Origin: JBBQYA01 sp038209155 | GTDB taxonomy: Bacteria; Bacteroidota; Bacteroidia; Sphingobacteriales; Sphingobacteriaceae | DNA length: 7,146 nt | NCBI GenBank assembly: GCA_038209155.1 | Contig: JBBQYA010000114.1 | Coordinates: 1-7,146 of the forward strand | Reading direction: 5' to 3' | Shown here: positions 6,302 to 7,146 of the stretch, piece after piece | How positions within the stretch are numbered: position 1 is the stretch's first letter | How the letters are laid out: each line of letters begins with the position of its first letter | Made by a program: the position numbers and the translations under genes | Notes under the pieces: model-generated | What the model was told of the DNA's origin: nothing | Databases searched by the model: none | The model's input: only the letters and a program-made list of their open reading frames with translations

Positions 6302-6427
6302 AGTTGAAAAATAATTGATTGATCGATAAAGTGTTTGGTCGTATTATTTCCTTTCAATAATTCCAGAATATTAAAAAAAATCGATTTTAAACACATTTCA
6401 AAATTCAAATTGATTAAGAAATCATAA

Positions 6428-6460
6428 TTGACTTTTATTGCTACACTTAAAATATTTTTG
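6428..6460 (+). promoter_or_regulatory. Candidate promoter of the small lipoprotein gene
   Basis: TTG at 6428-6430 followed after 22 bases by TATTTTTG (6453-6460) fits the Bacteroidota pattern at the long end of its spacing range. It would give a leader of roughly 58 bases before the ATG at 6525. Such a T-rich match could be fortuitous. Confidence 0.3.
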
Positions 6461-6524
6461 TTTTTATAATAAAGATTTTGACTTTAAGTTTTAATTCTAA
6501 AACTCAAAAATTAAAGCTATCAAA

Positions 6525-6860
6525 ATGAAATCAAAAATAATTTTTCTACTTCTTATTTACACGACTTTATCTTCATGCGTCTCTACAGAATCGGTTTCAA
6601 TCGGAACTGTAAAAAAAGATACGTCAACTGTAGAAATATATTTAAAGGATATAAATAGTTCAAAAAAGGATTATGAAATCCTTGCCTATGTAGAAGTATC
6701 AGGATCAATATTTACTTCCAAAAGTTCGCTTTTAAAAGCATTGAAAAAGAAGACAGATAAACTTGGTGGAGACGCTGTGATTAATGTAAAATACTTTTAC
6801 ATCCCATGGGGATTTTCTAGTTTACCAGCTTTAGATGGAGTGGTTGTTAAGTTTAAATGA
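6525..6860 (+). CDS. Small predicted lipoprotein with a YbjQ/RcsF-like C-terminal motif, function unknown
   Basis: A 111-residue protein. A lysine-flanked hydrophobic signal (about 5-14) leads to the lipobox TLSSC, so Cys18 should be lipidated, leaving a mature protein of about 94 residues. After a short polar linker, residues 35-92 read as strand, helix, strand: EILAYVEVSGS (51-61), a lysine-rich helix KSSLLKALKKKTDKLGG (66-82), then DAVINVKYFYI (83-93). The pattern 'helix - LGGDAVINV' recalls small YbjQ, DUF4156 or RcsF-like envelope proteins; this is resemblance of pattern only, and no function is assigned. Its start is supported by the signal peptide and an A-rich upstream stretch. It stands alone between a gene-poor region and the convergent uvrA, and a perfect terminator follows its stop. 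Confidence 0.8.
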   Translation: MKSKIIFLLLIYTTLSSCVSTESVSIGTVKKDTSTVEIYLKDINSSKKDYEILAYVEVSGSIFTSKSSLLKALKKKTDKLGGDAVINVKYFYIPWGFSSLPALDGVVVKFK

Positions 6861-6906
6861 ATTATTCAATGCTTTTCTTTGTTTTACATTAGATTTTAAT
6901 TTAAAT

Positions 6907-6938
6907 AAAAAGGGCAGAATTTTCATTCTGCCCTTTTT
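6907..6938. terminator. Bidirectional terminator between the lipoprotein gene and uvrA
   Basis: AAAAAGGGCAGAAT (6907-6920) and ATTCTGCCCTTTTT (6925-6938) form a perfect 14-bp stem closed by TTTC. The arms themselves supply an A run on one side and a T run on the other, so it works for both strands. It lies 46 bases after the lipoprotein stop and 13 bases beyond the uvrA stop, as expected for convergent genes. Confidence 0.92.
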
Positions 6939-6951
6939 AAATTTCAATCAT

Positions 6952-7146
6952 CTACTTTCTCTGCGCCTTCAAAAACTTCCCTGTATAGGAATTTTCTTTA
7001 TCCAAAATTCCATTCGGTTCACCCTCATATACTACATATCCGCCTTTTTCACCGCCTTCTGGGCCAATGTCTATGATCCAATCTGCAGATTTTATTACAT
7101 CTAAATTATGCTCAATCACCACCAACGTATTTCCTTGTTCTAACAA
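6952..7146 (-). CDS. uvrA: UvrABC excinuclease subunit A, C-terminal end (cut by window edge)
   Basis: The last 64 or more residues of UvrA, the ABC-type ATPase that finds DNA lesions and loads UvrB in nucleotide excision repair. LVVIEHNLDVIKSADWIIDIGPEGG is the highly conserved segment around the switch His of the second nucleotide-binding domain (VIEHN); the following GG..V.EG.P and SYTGKFLK match the family's C-terminus. The stop is TAG at 6952-6954. The 5' part lies outside the window at its right edge. The codon at the edge is TTG and should be read as an internal leucine, not a start. Nothing suggests truncation other than the window boundary. Confidence 0.95.
   Translation of the reverse strand: MLEQGNTLVVIEHNLDVIKSADWIIDIGPEGGEKGGYVVYEGEPNGILDKENSYTGKFLKAQRK

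Noticed and set aside
6835..7104. Plus-strand open frame running across the lipoprotein end, the terminator and antisense to uvrA
   Set aside because: It reads through a perfect terminator hairpin and its second half is antisense to the conserved UvrA C-terminus; the hydrophobic translation reflects AT-rich composition.
7144..7146. TTG at the window edge as a start codon of a 64-residue protein
   Set aside because: The protein is plainly the C-terminus of UvrA, and this codon corresponds to an internal leucine of the continuing gene.

Overview
The window looks like chromosomal DNA of a Bacteroidota bacterium (Flavobacteriia, Chitinophagia or a relative). The DNA is strongly AT-rich. Start codons are preceded by A-rich stretches rather than clear Shine-Dalgarno sequences. 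Several genes carry upstream matches to the Bacteroidota promoter pattern (TTG at about -33, TAnnTTTG or TAnnTTCG at about -7). The gene set (DUF721 protein, ndk, DHH phosphoesterase, FKBP isomerases, TatD, type I asparaginase, uvrA) is core Bacteroidota housekeeping content. These assignments come from motif reading, not database searches.

Layout. (1) At 1-313 the tail of an unidentified upstream gene overlaps, by TAATG, a small DUF721/DciA-like gene. (2) A bidirectional terminator at about 312-363 separates it from the convergent ndk gene (490-909, minus strand). (3) From a compact divergent promoter region (910-1034), ndk is read leftward. A three-gene operon is read rightward: a DHH/DHHA1 phosphoesterase of the NrnA type, then two tandem FKBP-type peptidyl-prolyl isomerases, the first a predicted lipoprotein and the second a secreted soluble form. 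(4) After an AT-rich spacer and a strong terminator (3953-3990), tatD and ansA form a tight pair. (5) A tRNA-Ser(GGA) gene follows at 5845-5929. (6) About 600 bp without an intact gene (5930-6524) holds only weak hairpins and a possible decayed gene. (7) A small predicted lipoprotein (6525-6860) converges on the C-terminal end of uvrA (minus strand, cut by the window edge), with a perfect 14-bp-stem terminator between them.

How the genes relate: ndk balances nucleoside triphosphates. The DHH protein probably degrades short oligoribonucleotides and/or pAp. The DUF721 protein and UvrA belong to replication and repair. The two FKBP proteins are likely envelope folding catalysts; the position of the lipoprotein next to the DHH gene recalls gldI of gliding Flavobacteriia. 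TatD and AnsA are cytoplasmic hydrolases.

I found no convincing new multi-gene system, CRISPR array, insertion sequence or prophage. The points most worth a second look are the tandem FKBP pair with degenerate N-terminal domains, the small lipoprotein beside a gene-poor, possibly decayed region, and a possible leaderless tatD transcript starting right after a terminator.
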